28,287 nucleotides of DNA from JBFMCU01 sp964428225 (GCA_964428225.1 CAYRXS010000060.1:1-28287); one strand, 5' to 3'; shown: positions 1 through 8,339, numbered from the stretch's first letter. Made by a program: numbers and translations. Notes: generated from the letters alone by a model not told the origin.

Positions 1-201
1 AAGGCCATCGCCGTCCTCAACGACGAGGCGAAGGGCGTGTCCGGCGCCGAGCTGAAGGTCTGGTGCCGCGAGCGCCTCGCGCCCTACAAGGTGCCGGGAT
101 ACATCGAGTTCCGCGACATGCTCCCCAAATCCAAGGTCGGCAAGCTCCTGCGGCGGGAGATCCGGGGGGAAGAGCGCCGGAAGGGCGAGGGCGAGATCTA
201 G
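1..201 (+). CDS. Acyl-CoA synthetase / AMP-dependent ligase, C-terminal fragment
   Basis: This is the last 66 codons of a gene that begins before the window. Frame 1 is open from base 1 to a TAG at 199-201. The residues around APYKVPGYIEF and LPKSKVGKLLRREIR match the small C-terminal domain of the ANL superfamily of adenylating enzymes (acyl-CoA synthetases and relatives). The lysine in SKVGKLLRRE corresponds to the conserved catalytic lysine needed to form the acyl-adenylate. Substrate specificity lies in the missing N-terminal part and cannot be read here. Its stop codon overlaps the stop codon of the opposite-strand protease gene by four bases (CTAG, 198-201), so the two genes converge with no room for a terminator between them. 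Confidence 0.85.
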   Translation, partial: KAIAVLNDEAKGVSGAELKVWCRERLAPYKVPGYIEFRDMLPKSKVGKLLRREIRGEERRKGEGEI

Positions 202-2105
202 AGCAGCGGCTGGCCGGGCAGTAGCGGGGGCACCGGGCAGTCGAGCGAGTCGGCGATGGCGCGGAAGAGCTCGCCCTCCTTGATCGTGATCTGCTCGTCC
301 GCGGAGACGGTGGCCGCGCAGGCGACCAAGAGCTGGCGTTTGAGGTTGGGGGACACCGTGGCGAGCGGATCGAGGGCCTGCTCCAGCGTGCGCAGGCTGC
401 ACGCGTCGACGGGCAGGAGCTCGAGATCGACGTCCAGGTGTCCGGCTCCTCGATCGAAGGCGGCGCGCGCCTGCTCGGCATCGGCGTGCCCCACGTAGGC
501 GAGGGTCGAGAGCAGGGCGGCGCAGGGATCGCTCAGCTTCGCGAGGGCGTAGTACTGCACGGCACGCGGGCGGACCTTCGTGTAGCGCGGAGCGAGGTGC
601 CGGAGGATGATCCGGCCGAGCGTCCATTCGAAGACGTCGATCCGCTCGTCGGCGCGAATCAGGGCCGTGACGTTGCGCTGGAAGGTGACGTACTGGGGCG
701 TGGACATCTCCCCGAGCGCGGGCAGGGCCAGGTCGATGAGGGGCAGGCGGGCGTGGGGATCGAGCTCGTCGATCACCGGGGCCAGCTTCTTCGTCTCCTC
801 GACCACCGCGGCGTCGGCGTGCTTCGCGAGGTGCTCCATCTGGACGGCCCGCGGCCCCGTCTCCTCGTTTAAAAGCAGGGCGTACACGAGCGCGCGCGCG
901 GAGTAGGCCTCGTGCGCCGCGTCCCGGGCACGCTCGGGCAGCTCGTCGCGCAGCCGACGGGCGTACTCGACGTGGGCGGGCGTGGGATTCCCGACGGACG
1001 CGACGGCGGTCGTTTCCTCCGGGGCGGTCGCGGGCGGCGCGGCGCCGGCCAGGGACGAGACTCCGGCGACCGCCTCCGCGGGTCGAGCGGGGGCCGGGGC
1101 CGCGCGCTCGGGTCGGGAGGGAGCGCTGCGGGCTCCCTTCTCGATGCGGTGGATCCGCTCCTCGAGAGGCGGGTGTGTGGCGTAGAGCGAGCCGAGCTGG
1201 CTCTTGAAGCCCATGCCGAACAGCATGTGGCTGACCTCGGCGGCGTGCGCGTTGTTCACCCGGGAGCCGGTGGAATGCCCACCGATCTTCCGCAGCGCGC
1301 CCGCGATTCCCCCGGGGTTGCGCGTGAACTGAACCGCCGACGCGTCGGCCAGGAACTCGCGCTGGCGCGAGACGCCCGCCTTGATGAGGTTGCCGAAGAA
1401 CGTGCCCAGGTACCCGATCACGAGCAGGGCGAGCCCGATCAAGGGCAGGGGGTTGCGCCGGCCGCCGTGCGCCGTGCGCAGCAGGATGTAGCCGATGATC
1501 CCGATGACCAGGATCCCGTGGACCACGCCCATCAACCGGAGGTTGAGGCGCATGTCCCCGTTGAGGACGTGGCTGAACTCGTGGGCGATCACGCCCTGCA
1601 GCTCGTCACGATCGAGCTGCTCCAGACAGCCCTGCGTGACCCCGATCACCGCGTCGTCCGGAGAGTGGCCCGCGGCGAAGGCGTTGATGCCCGGTTCGTG
1701 CGCCATCAGGTAGACGGCGGGTACCGGGGTTCCGGACGCGATGGCCATCTCCTCGACGACGTTGAGCAGCCGGCGCTCGGCGGTGCTCTTCGAGCTCGAG
1801 GAGACGGGGGTCGCCCCGACCATGCGGGCGACCGCGGCGCCCCCCGCGTTGAGCTGGGCGATCTTGTACATCGATCCCAGTCCGACGACGAGCAGGACGC
1901 AGAGCGCGGTGACGAGGAAGACCTCCCACTGCCAGGGGCTGGGCGCCACGTCGACGCTGGTCTTCGTCCCGGCGTAGCCCAGGCCCAGGGTGACCACGGC
2001 GTAGACCGAGAGGATGATCCCGGCGACCGCCAGGCCGAACAGGATCACGAGCCGCCCCGTCTTCCGGCGTGCGGTCTCCTGGTGCTCGAAGAAGTCCATC
2101 GCCAT
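198..2105 (-). CDS. M48-family membrane metalloprotease (HtpX-like) with C-terminal helical domain
   Basis: This 635-residue integral membrane zinc protease would take part in protein quality control. The zinc motif HEFSH lies at residues 175-179 in VIAHEFSHVLNGD, and the third ligand is probably E250 in REFLAD. Two hydrophobic segments (about 18-44 and 61-79) precede the catalytic domain, and two more (about 192-210 and 221-240) lie inside it, as in HtpX. THPPLEERIHRIEK closes the M48 domain near residue 325. After it come a Pro/Ala-rich linker (about 330-375) and a helical C-terminal domain of roughly 250 residues, so the protein is about twice the length of plain HtpX. A good ribosome site (GGGAGG, 5 nt spacer) supports the start. 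It lies 41 bp downstream of lemA-type gene 2147-2749, and this pairing is common in bacteria. The function of the C-terminal domain is not clear. Confidence 0.93.
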   Translation of the reverse strand: MAMDFFEHQETARRKTGRLVILFGLAVAGIILSVYAVVTLGLGYAGTKTSVDVAPSPWQWEVFLVTALCVLLVVGLGSMYKIAQLNAGGAAVARMVGATPVSSSSKSTAERRLLNVVEEMAIASGTPVPAVYLMAHEPGINAFAAGHSPDDAVIGVTQGCLEQLDRDELQGVIAHEFSHVLNGDMRLNLRLMGVVHGILVIGIIGYILLRTAHGGRRNPLPLIGLALLVIGYLGTFFGNLIKAGVSRQREFLADASAVQFTRNPGGIAGALRKIGGHSTGSRVNNAHAAEVSHMLFGMGFKSQLGSLYATHPPLEERIHRIEKGARSAPSRPERAAPAPARPAEAVAGVSSLAGAAPPATAPEETTAVASVGNPTPAHVEYARRLRDELPERARDAAHEAYSARALVYALLLNEETGPRAVQMEHLAKHADAAVVEETKKLAPVIDELDPHARLPLIDLALPALGEMSTPQYVTFQRNVTALIRADERIDVFEWTLGRIILRHLAPRYTKVRPRAVQYYALAKLSDPCAALLSTLAYVGHADAEQARAAFDRGAGHLDVDLELLPVDACSLRTLEQALDPLATVSPNLKRQLLVACAATVSADEQITIKEGELFRAIADSLDCPVPPLLPGQPLL

Positions 2106-2146
2106 GGCGACCTCCCGTGGGTCGGTGCGTGGTCAGCCGGCGAGGG

Positions 2147-2749
2147 CTACTCGAACGACACCTTGGGGGCGTCGCGTTGCGCCTCTTCCTCGATCTCGAA
2201 GAGCTGCGCCTCCCGGAAGTTGAACATCCCCGCGACCATGTTGCTGGGGAAGACCTCACGGGCGGTGTTGTAGGCCGTGACCGAGTCGTTGTAGGCCTGG
2301 CGCGAGAAGGCGACCTTGTTCTCGGTCGAGGTAAGCTCCTCGCTCACCTGCATCATGTTCTGGTTCGCCTTGAGATCCGGATAGGCCTCCATCACCGCGA
2401 ACAGCCGTCCCATGGCTCCGGTGAGGGCCCCCTCGGCTCCCATCAGGTCACGGATGGCGCCCGCGTCGCTCGGATCGGCGGCGGCACGCTTCTCCGCCTT
2501 CTGGGCCTGGTTCCGAGCGGAGATCACCGCGTCGAGCGTCTCCCGCTCGTGCTTCATGTACCCCTTGGCGGTCTCGACGAGGTTCGGGATCAGGTCGTAG
2601 CGTCGCTTGAGCTGGACGTCGATCTGCGCGAAGGCGTTCTTGAAGCGGTTGCGGAGGGTCACCAGCTTGTTGTAGATGCCGGCGACGAAGAAGATCACGA
2701 TGAGGACGATGGCCCCCAGAACGACGAGCGTGATCAGCATCGGAGTCAT
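2147..2749 (-). CDS. LemA family membrane protein
   Basis: This 200-residue protein has one N-terminal membrane helix (about residues 5-27). A long helical domain follows, beginning YNKLVTLRNRFKNAFAQIDV and continuing RRYDLIPNLVETAKGYMKHE, which is the diagnostic LemA core. LemA proteins are anchored in the inner membrane and expose an alpha-helical bundle; their biochemical role is poorly defined. A GGGGAGG ribosome site precedes the ATG by about 8 nt. The gene is the first of a probable two-gene operon with the downstream M48 protease. The family is certain; a partnership with the protease is inferred from adjacency. Confidence 0.95.
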   Translation of the reverse strand: MTPMLITLVVLGAIVLIVIFFVAGIYNKLVTLRNRFKNAFAQIDVQLKRRYDLIPNLVETAKGYMKHERETLDAVISARNQAQKAEKRAAADPSDAGAIRDLMGAEGALTGAMGRLFAVMEAYPDLKANQNMMQVSEELTSTENKVAFSRQAYNDSVTAYNTAREVFPSNMVAGMFNFREAQLFEIEEEAQRDAPKVSFE

Positions 2750-2830
2750 GGTACGTACCTCCCCGGGAAGGTGTTTCGCGGAGACTATCAGCGAGGTGCG
2801 CTGCTATTCATCCACATTCCCGCGAATTCG

Positions 2831-2970
2831 CCCCCCGAACGCGCGAGGGGGCGGGCGAACGGGGGGCGCCCGCCCACCCGGGGGGGGGGAGCGCGCCCGC
2901 CCCCCCCCCTTATCCCCCCCCCCCCCGGGCGGGGGGGGGGGCCTGGGGGGGCCCCCCCCCCCCGCGCGGT
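2831..2970. repeat. Extreme G/C homopolymer tract between lemA-type gene and selenoprotein gene
   Basis: Within the 253-bp gap 2750-3002, about 140 bases consist almost only of runs of G and C. They include runs of 9-13 identical bases around 2880-2890, 2900-2909, 2914-2926, 2931-2941 and 2952-2963. Complementary C- and G-runs could fold on either strand, and the G-runs could form quadruplexes. It lies downstream of the selenoprotein gene ending at 3003 and upstream of the lemA-type gene, so it could end transcription of the former. It could equally be an assembly or polymerase artefact, because such runs are hard to sequence. Confidence 0.7.
2849..2875. terminator. 9-bp perfect inverted repeat, possible terminator
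   Basis: GGGCGGGCG (2849-2857) and CGCCCGCCC (2867-2875) are perfect inverted copies separated by 9 nt. The hairpin lies downstream of the minus-strand selenoprotein gene ending at 3003, inside the G/C-rich tract. No U-run follows on the minus strand, so it is not a classical intrinsic terminator. Confidence 0.3.
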
Positions 2971-3002
2971 AGGGGAGAGCGCGACGGCGCGCGCCGACCG
3001 GG

Positions 3003-4463
3003 TCAGAACTGGATCTTGCGCTTGTCGGGCACGGTCTCGAAGGGACCGACCCGGTACTTGCAGATCACGACGTACTCGATTCCCTTTTCGGGGCCACTCC
3101 ATGTGGCCGAGCAGCTGAAGCCTCAGCCGTACTCGAATTGTCCCTGCGTCGCCATCTCGCCGGTGGGCTCGTACACCGTGTAGGTCGGCTCGAGAGGCAT
3201 GTTCGACTTGGACCGGGACATCGGGAACGCGCTCTCCGGTCCGGAGACGCGGGACAGGCTCTTCAGGAGCTCCTTCGCGCGGCCCTCGACGTCGAAGTCG
3301 ACGGGCACCTCGTCCAGGTCCTCCTGCTCCATCCGCTTCAGGTTGAACTCGGAGATCCGGGCCAGGGGGACGAACGGCTCGCCGAACTCGAGGGTCGCCT
3401 CTCCGGTGTCGTCCAGGCTCACGAAGGGGGTGATCGCGGTGGCGCCCGCGGTGAGGGTCCACTCGTCGCCGAGCTCCCCGGTTCGCCGCAGCATGTAGCC
3501 GTAGAACCGGTACTCGCCCGCCGGGATCTTCACGACCTCGCCGGGGTCGAGCATCATCACCGTGTGCTCGGAGTCCCGCGAGCCCAGCTCCATGCGCTCG
3601 GGAGCGGTGGCCAGCTTCAGGGGAACGAGATCGGCCTTGCGCGGCGTCAGGGTGAGCCGGCGCGCGGCGGTGTCGACCTTCACGTCGTAGACGTCCGTGC
3701 CGACCACCAGCAGGTTGCCCAGGCCGAGCCGGTCGGTGTGCGTCGGTTTGCCGCCCCGGGACAGGTAGAGCTGATCTCCGGCGGGAACGATGGGGTACTC
3801 CGCCGAGTACGCGACGTTCTCGCGGAGGTGCAGGGTGTCGGAGAAGCTCCCGTTGCCGTTGGCGTCGCCGAGCATGAACCGGTACTGCTCGCCCCCGAGC
3901 TCGAACGCGCCCGAGTAGAAGCACGTGGTGCGGACCATCAGGTAGATCCCGACGACCATGCCCCCGGCGTTGACCTCGGCCGGGGTTCGTCCCTGGGCCG
4001 TGAACTCGAGGCAGTACGGCAGGGTCTCGCCGTCGAGCTCGTACTCGACCTCGAGCGTGTCATCGAAGTCCACGTAGTGGAAGCTCGAGTCGCCGGACAT
4101 CGACATCGCTCGTCCCTGCAGGGGGTCGTCGTCGGTCAGGTCGCCGTCTCCGTTTCGATCGACGAGGATCCGCCCGTAGAAGGCGTCGCTCGCCTGCACG
4201 TGGTCCAGCACCACGAGGATCTCCGAGTCGCCGAGCTCGATCGTCGCGTACAGGGGCACGGGCGCGACGAGCTCCGGCAGCTTCCACTCCCCGTCGGGGG
4301 GCGTTTTGCGGAGCAGGACGGTCGCGTGGCCGAAGGGGCGATAGCCGGACCTGACGTCCGAGTGCCGCCGGTACTCCAGGGAGGCCTCGACGTCCTGGGC
4401 CGAGGCGACGGTGCCGACGGCGAGGAGGGCGCCGAGCGCGAAGAGGAGGATGCGATTGGTCAT
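3003..4463 (-). CDS. Secreted selenoprotein, FEYG-U-G family, paralogue 1 (UGA at 3123-3125 read as Sec)
   Basis: This is a 486-residue protein with Sec at residue 447. A plain reading stops at the TGA in 3123-3125 right after GQFEYG. The same frame continues for 39 residues (GFSCSATWSGPEKG and so on, through YRVGPF) to a TGA at 3003-3005. That tail matches the post-UGA tail of the gene at 4573-6036 closely and those of the two plus-strand paralogues more distantly. The start at 4463 is chosen over the longer frame to 4529 because it gives a clean signal peptide (about residues 1-22, ending VASAQ) and has GAGAGGA five to six bases upstream. Two D-x-N-x-(D/N)-G loops (D102 and D200) resemble calcium-binding loops. 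Sec with the Cys four residues later (U-G-F-S-C) is a likely redox or metal site outside the cytoplasm. I recognise no named family, and the substrate is unknown. Confidence 0.9.
3092..3108 (-). promoter_or_regulatory. SECIS-like hairpin after UGA of paralogue 1
   Basis: On the mRNA, GGCCAC-ATGGA-GTGGCC forms a perfect 6-bp stem with a 5-nt loop at nt 15-31 after the UGA. The loop UGG is the codon for the conserved Trp. Bacterial SECIS elements are hairpins just downstream of UGA bound by the C-terminal domain of SelB. Confidence 0.82.
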
Positions 4464-4572
4464 GACGGTCCTCTCGAGGAATCTGCTCTTCGGGGAAGGA
4501 GGGGCGGGGGACCCATGGAAGCCTATCACGCGCGGAGAGCGCGGTTACCGCGGGGCGTGGTCCGCGGCCGTC

Positions 4573-6036
4573 TCATCGGGAGAAGGGAGCGACCTGCCCC
4601 GGCTCGCGCTCGGACCGGAACGGGCCCACCTGGTAGACGCAGACGATGAAGTACTTCGTGTCCTCTTTCGGGCCATCCCATGTGGCCGTGCAGAGGAAGC
4701 CTCACCCGTACTCGAACCGGCCCTGGGCCGCGATCTGACCCGTCCCCTCCACGATCCGGAAGGTCGGCTCCGTGGGGAAGGACTGCGTGGGGTCGAGCGG
4801 GATCTCGGTCTTGTTCCCCGCCACCCGCCGGAGATCGGTGACGACCTCGCCGGCGTTGCCCCGGATGCTGAACTCGACCTGAACGCTGCCGGCCTTCGCC
4901 CGGAAGTCCTCGTAGGCCGTGAGCGGCACCGTGGCCTGGGGAACGAAGGGCTCACCGAGGTTCAGGGTGGTCTTCGATCCCGCGCGGAGGGTGAGGACCT
5001 TCGTGCGGGGCGTGGCCTCCGCGGTCAGGAACCAGCGGTCGCCCTGCGCGTCCTCGCGGTAGACGCGGTAGTCGGACAGGCGGTACTTGCCCGGGGGGAC
5101 CTTCACCGAGGAGCCCGGGCGGTGGATCATCACCGTCTCGTCGCCCTTCTCCGAGGCGAGGGAGAGCTGGTCGACGTCGGTGGTCAGCTCGACGGTGGCC
5201 AGGTCTCCCGCGAAGGGACGCAGGATCAGCTTGCCCGCGGCCATGTCGAGGTCGAGATCGAAGAGCCGGCCCTGGATCGACAGGCGGCCTCCGAGGACGC
5301 TCGCGTCGCGGTCCTCGATCTCGTCGGTGTCCACGAGGAAGAACCGGTCCCCGTCCCGCACGAGGGCCCGGTACGGATCCTTCTCCTCGGCCGGCTGGTA
5401 GGTCGCGACGTCGTCGAACCGTCCGTTGACGTTGCCGTCGCCGAGGAGCATGTGGTAGGTGTGGCCTGCGAGCTCGAAGCTTCCGGAGTAGCAGCACTCG
5501 CTCGCGAGGGTGAAGGAGAGCCCTTCGAGGTCGAGCTCGTCGGCGGTCACGTACCCCTCCAGCATGTCCGGATGGAAGGCGGCGACCCGGAAATCGTAGG
5601 GCACGGTCCCGTCCCCGGCGCGAACGGGGACGGTGATCGTGGGGGGGGAGAAGGTGCCGGGCTGGAGCGGGGGCTCCTCGGCGTCGATCGGCGAGTCGTC
5701 GGTCAGGTCTCCGTTCGCGTTCGCGTCGAAGTAGAGGCGGCTGTAGAAGGGATCGTCGGCCTTCTCGCGATCGAGGACGAGGAGGTGCTCGGCGTCACCG
5801 AGCGGGATCAGGGCGTAGACGGGATGGCGGCTCTTCAGCTCCGGGAGCTTCCAGTCGCCGGCGGGGGGCGCGTCGAGCTTCTCCACCTCGACGGAGCCGC
5901 TGTAGTAGACGGGCAGGTCGACGTCCTCGTCCTCGTAGCGCTCGTAGCGCAGCGGTACCTCGACGGTCGCGTCGAGGGCGGCGGGCCCGCTCGCCAGGGC
6001 ACACGCCAGCACGGCCAGTCCCGATGTGATCACCAT
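4573..6036 (-). CDS. Secreted selenoprotein, FEYG-U-G family, paralogue 2 (UGA at 4702-4704 read as Sec)
   Basis: This is a 487-residue protein with Sec at residue 445. The frame runs into TGA at 4702-4704 after GRFEYG and continues for 42 residues (GFLCTATWDGPKED and so on, through YQVGPF) to a TGA at 4573-4575. It has a signal peptide (about residues 1-23). It shares WKLPEL, calcium-type loops at D104 (DANANGDLTDD) and D200 (DGNVNGRFDD), the CCYSGSFEL segment and a GEPFVP segment with paralogue 1, which confirms common descent. The ATG at 6036 is the first possible start and has only a weak ribosome site. It lies 101 bp after the small selenoprotein gene and 109 bp before paralogue 1, so the three probably form one operon. 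Its terminal UGA has no comparable hairpin, so one mRNA would use UGA both as Sec and as stop. Confidence 0.9.
4671..4687 (-). promoter_or_regulatory. SECIS-like hairpin after UGA of paralogue 2
   Basis: On the mRNA, GGCCA pairs with TGGCC around CATGGGA, at nt 15-31 after the UGA. The innermost C-A pair is mismatched, leaving a core loop ATGGG in the same register as the other three paralogues. The loop UGG codes the conserved Trp. Confidence 0.78.
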
Positions 6037-6114
6037 GGTCTCGTCAATTCGCGGCTACGCGGAGGTTCCCGCCCGCGGCCTTCCCTGCTCGGCCCGGGGG
6101 GTGTTCGATCGGGT

Positions 6115-6131
6115 GCAGTCGCCACGACTGC
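6115..6131 (-). promoter_or_regulatory. SECIS-like hairpin after UGA of the small CxxU protein
   Basis: GCAGTC-GTGGC-GACTGC is a perfect 6-bp stem with a 5-nt loop at nt 13-29 after the UGA in 6144-6146. Size and loop type (RUGGN) match the four paralogue hairpins, two nt closer to the UGA. It lies beyond the TAG at 6138-6140, so it is untranslated and free of coding constraint. Confidence 0.65.
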
Positions 6132-6137
6132 GGGGGT

Positions 6138-6482
6138 CTACACTCAGGTGGGGCATTCGCGCCGCTGCGGCGGGGCGGATCGATCGTAGGTCGAGAAGAG
6201 CCGGCCGTCCCGGCGGACGACTCCGGAGAAGGTGGCGTCCATGAGCAGGTCGAGCTCCCCGATCGACTCGAAGGGGAAGGGGAAGTCGGGAATCAGCTCG
6301 GCCATCTGCGCGGCCATCTCCTCGGCGCCCAGGGGGCTGACGTCGCGGGACCGGAAGCTCCCCGCGGCGGTGAGGGCGCCGCTGGCGACCAGGAGGGCCC
6401 AGGCGTAGCGGTTCGACCACACGCTCCGAGCGACCGCGCGGAGACGGGGGCGGAATCGAGAGAGAATCGTTCCCGAGGGCAT
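6138..6482 (-). CDS. Small single-pass membrane protein with C-terminal Cys-Pro-Thr-Sec-Val (candidate selenoprotein)
   Basis: This is a 114-residue candidate. The frame reaches TGA at 6144-6146 after RRECPT; one more codon (GTG) and a TAG follow. Read as Sec, the protein ends C110-P-T-U113-V114, a CxxU redox motif at the extreme C-terminus. C110 is its only cysteine. An Arg-rich N-terminus precedes one hydrophobic helix (about residues 27-42, YAWALLVASGALTAAG), so the tail is predicted outside the membrane. A SECIS-like hairpin lies 13-29 nt after the UGA. The ribosome site is poor, and a promoter-like sequence sits so close that the mRNA may be leaderless. It is the first gene of the minus-strand selenoprotein cluster. 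No homologue is recognised. The Sec reading rests on motif, hairpin and context, without a paralogue to compare; a chance 112-residue ORF is the main alternative. Confidence 0.62.
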
Positions 6483-6489
6483 CGCGAGG

Positions 6490-6518
6490 ATGCTACCCCG
6501 GCTTCCGTGGGTCGGCAA
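6490..6518 (-). promoter_or_regulatory. Candidate sigma70-type promoter for minus-strand selenoprotein operon
   Basis: On the minus strand TTGCCG (6513-6518) and TAGCAT (6490-6495) are spaced by 17 nt. Transcription would start near 6483, directly at the ATG at 6482. That implies a leaderless mRNA or a chance match. Confidence 0.35.
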
Positions 6519-6746
6519 CGCCACCCGGCCCCGAAACGAGGCCCGCCGGCCATCACCGCGCGCGGGAATCCGGGAGGGGTGGACCCGTAATCGCTTGTGA
6601 CGGCGCGACTTACGGCTTCCCTCGCCCGGGAGGGGGGAGGGCGGGACGAGCGGGCGGGGAGACGCCGCGCGCGGTCGGGGCGGCGGGGAACCCGCTCCCC
6701 GGCTCCGCGAGGGTGCCTGGCCTTCGAGAATCTGCGGTAAGGGGGG

Positions 6747-6775
6747 TTGCCGTCCTGCGTCGATACCCCTACCAC
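6747..6775 (+). promoter_or_regulatory. Candidate sigma70-type promoter for plus-strand selenoprotein operon
   Basis: TTGCCG (6747-6752) and TACCAC (6770-6775) are spaced by 17 nt. The -35 hexamer is identical to the one proposed on the other strand. It would give a leader of about 90 nt before the ATG at 6873. Confidence 0.33.
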
Positions 6776-6816
6776 ATAGCGTGACCGCCGCCCCTGGCGG
6801 ATGAGGCAGCATGGGC

Positions 6817-6866
6817 AACCACGGGAGAGGGCTGCGCTCCACGGAGCGGGCCGAAACCACGGGAGA
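6817..6866 (+). repeat. 12-bp direct repeat flanking a small inverted repeat in the leader
   Basis: AACCACGGGAGA occurs at 6817-6828 and again at 6855-6866, where it covers the ribosome site of the gene starting at 6873. Between the copies CGCTCC-AC-GGAGCG is an inverted repeat with a 2-nt centre. Together they could be a regulator or RNA-binding site controlling translation; this is inference. Confidence 0.4.
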
Positions 6867-6872
6867 TCGATC

Positions 6873-8249
6873 ATGATCCGTGCGTTCCTGACCCTGGTCG
6901 CCCTGGGATTCCTGTTCGTACCGGACCCCGCGACCGTCCAGTTCGAGCTGAAGTCCAGGAAGATCAAGATCACCAAGCAGACGGCCGACGTGTTCCCGGA
7001 GCTCGAGCTCCAGGCGCAGGAGGCTTTGGCCGGGGCCCTGAAGGAGCCCAAGTACAAGTCCAAGGATCCCCAGAAGTTCCTCACCACGTTCGGGGAGAGC
7101 GTCGAGGTGCTCTTCGCCGTCGACGAGAAGCGTGCGGGCAAGGGCTACACGAGCCTGTACGCCGACGTGACGGGACTCGGGGACCTGACGAAGGGCAAGC
7201 GGGTCTCCGGCAAGCCGGTGGTGCGCGGCAGCTACTACCGGGACACGACCTTCGCGCCCTTCGAGGTGCAGATCCCCATCGAGGACGGCGCCGAGGCCTT
7301 CCCGGTCCAGGCCCGCTTCGCGGCGCGCTTCGATCAGCCCGGAGCCCCCGCGCCTTCCAGCTCCTCGCTCTACCTGACCTCGCTCTGCGCGATGGAAGGG
7401 AAGGTGGAGTTCGGCGAGACGAAGCAGACCATGGTCATCTTCGACGCGAACTGCAACGGGGTTTTCGGCGAGAAGGCTTCGGCTACCGCCTTCGGGGCAT
7501 CGTCGAAGAGTGACCGGATCTGGGTCGGCAAGGGAGCCGGCAAGCTCGACCAGGCCTACATGGAGGCCCTGCCCATCGGCAAGTACTACGCCTTCGAGGA
7601 CAAGTACTACGAGCTCGACTTCAGCGACGGCGACTCCGTGAGCATCACGGAGACCGAGGTTCCCCTGGGCAAGATCCAGGTCTCCCAACCCGGTTTCATC
7701 TTCGAGCTGGCCGATGGCAACGAGGTCCTCTGCGTCAGCGGCGGGAAGGAGCAGGTGATCAACATGCCGGTGGGCGACTACAAGGTCGTCGCGCCGAGCT
7801 TCCGTCAGAAGTACAAGGGCGCGATCTGGGAGCTCGAGGGCAAGCTCGGCAGCTGCAAGGCGAAGTTCGACGTCGCGGAAGGCGGGACGACGGAGGTCGC
7901 CGTCGGTCCTCCCCTGAAGGTCGTGATCGACGCCAAGGTGAAGAGCCAGTACGGCGCGACCTACGTCACCATGGACTTCAAGCTGGAGGGGGCGAACGGC
8001 GAGGAATACCAGTTCCTCAAGAAGGACGGCCGCAAGGTAGCGCTCCCCGAGATCTCGATCCGCAACAGCCGGGGCCGAGAGGTCAAGAAGGGTCGCTTCG
8101 AGTATGGGTGAGGTGGCACCTGTGCATACTCATGGCGAGTATCATCGAAAGTGCCTGACGGCGACTACAACATCGTTGCGACCCTGGACACGGGCCCGTT
8201 CCCCCTCGACGAGGAGCACAAGAACGGCTTCACGCTGCGTCGCAAGTAG
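6873..8249 (+). CDS. Secreted selenoprotein, FEYG-U-G family, paralogue 3 (UGA at 8109-8111 read as Sec)
   Basis: This is a 458-residue protein with Sec at residue 413. The frame meets TGA at 8109-8111 after GRFEYG and continues for 45 residues (GGTCAYSWRVSSKVPDGDY and so on, through DTGPF) to a TAG at 8247-8249. The start at 6873 is preferred to the longer frame from 6801 because GGGAGA lies six bases upstream and a signal-like hydrophobic stretch (about residues 2-16) follows. A calcium-type loop D191-A-N-C-N-G lies mid-protein, and a P-x-G-x-Y motif in the second half is shared with paralogues 1 and 2. It is about 70-80 percent identical by eye to the next gene, so the pair is a tandem duplication. 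Export, then redox or metal chemistry at U-G-G-T-C, is likely. The function is not otherwise known. Confidence 0.93.
8126..8142 (+). promoter_or_regulatory. SECIS-like hairpin after UGA of paralogue 3
   Basis: ATACTC-ATGGC-GAGTAT is a perfect 6-bp stem with a 5-nt loop, nt 15-31 after the UGA. The loop UGG is the codon of the conserved Trp eight residues after Sec. Confidence 0.83.
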
Positions 8250-8339
8250 ACTCCCGAGCGGGCGCTGACGCGGATCGAACCTGCTTCCCCCGGGGAGCCA
8301 GGTCGAGGTGCGGCCCCGGACCACCGGAGCAGATCCACC

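Larger units (their letters stand above)
6483..6872. other. 390-bp divergent intergenic region between the two selenoprotein operons
   Basis: No ORF in this gap looks like a gene. It separates the minus-strand cluster (from 6482) and the plus-strand cluster (from 6873) and should hold both promoters. Its middle (about 6600-6720) is rich in G-runs. Candidate promoters and a repeat are listed separately. Confidence 0.6.

Noticed and set aside
198..201. Overlapping stop codons of the acyl-CoA synthetase and protease genes as a special signal
   Set aside because: CTAG is its own reverse complement, so a 4-bp tail-to-tail overlap is a simple consequence of two converging TAG stops.
2788..3924. 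Minus-strand open frame running through the G/C tract
   Set aside because: It overlaps paralogue 1 in another frame and its end is homopolymer-coded Gly/Pro/Arg. It is not a gene.
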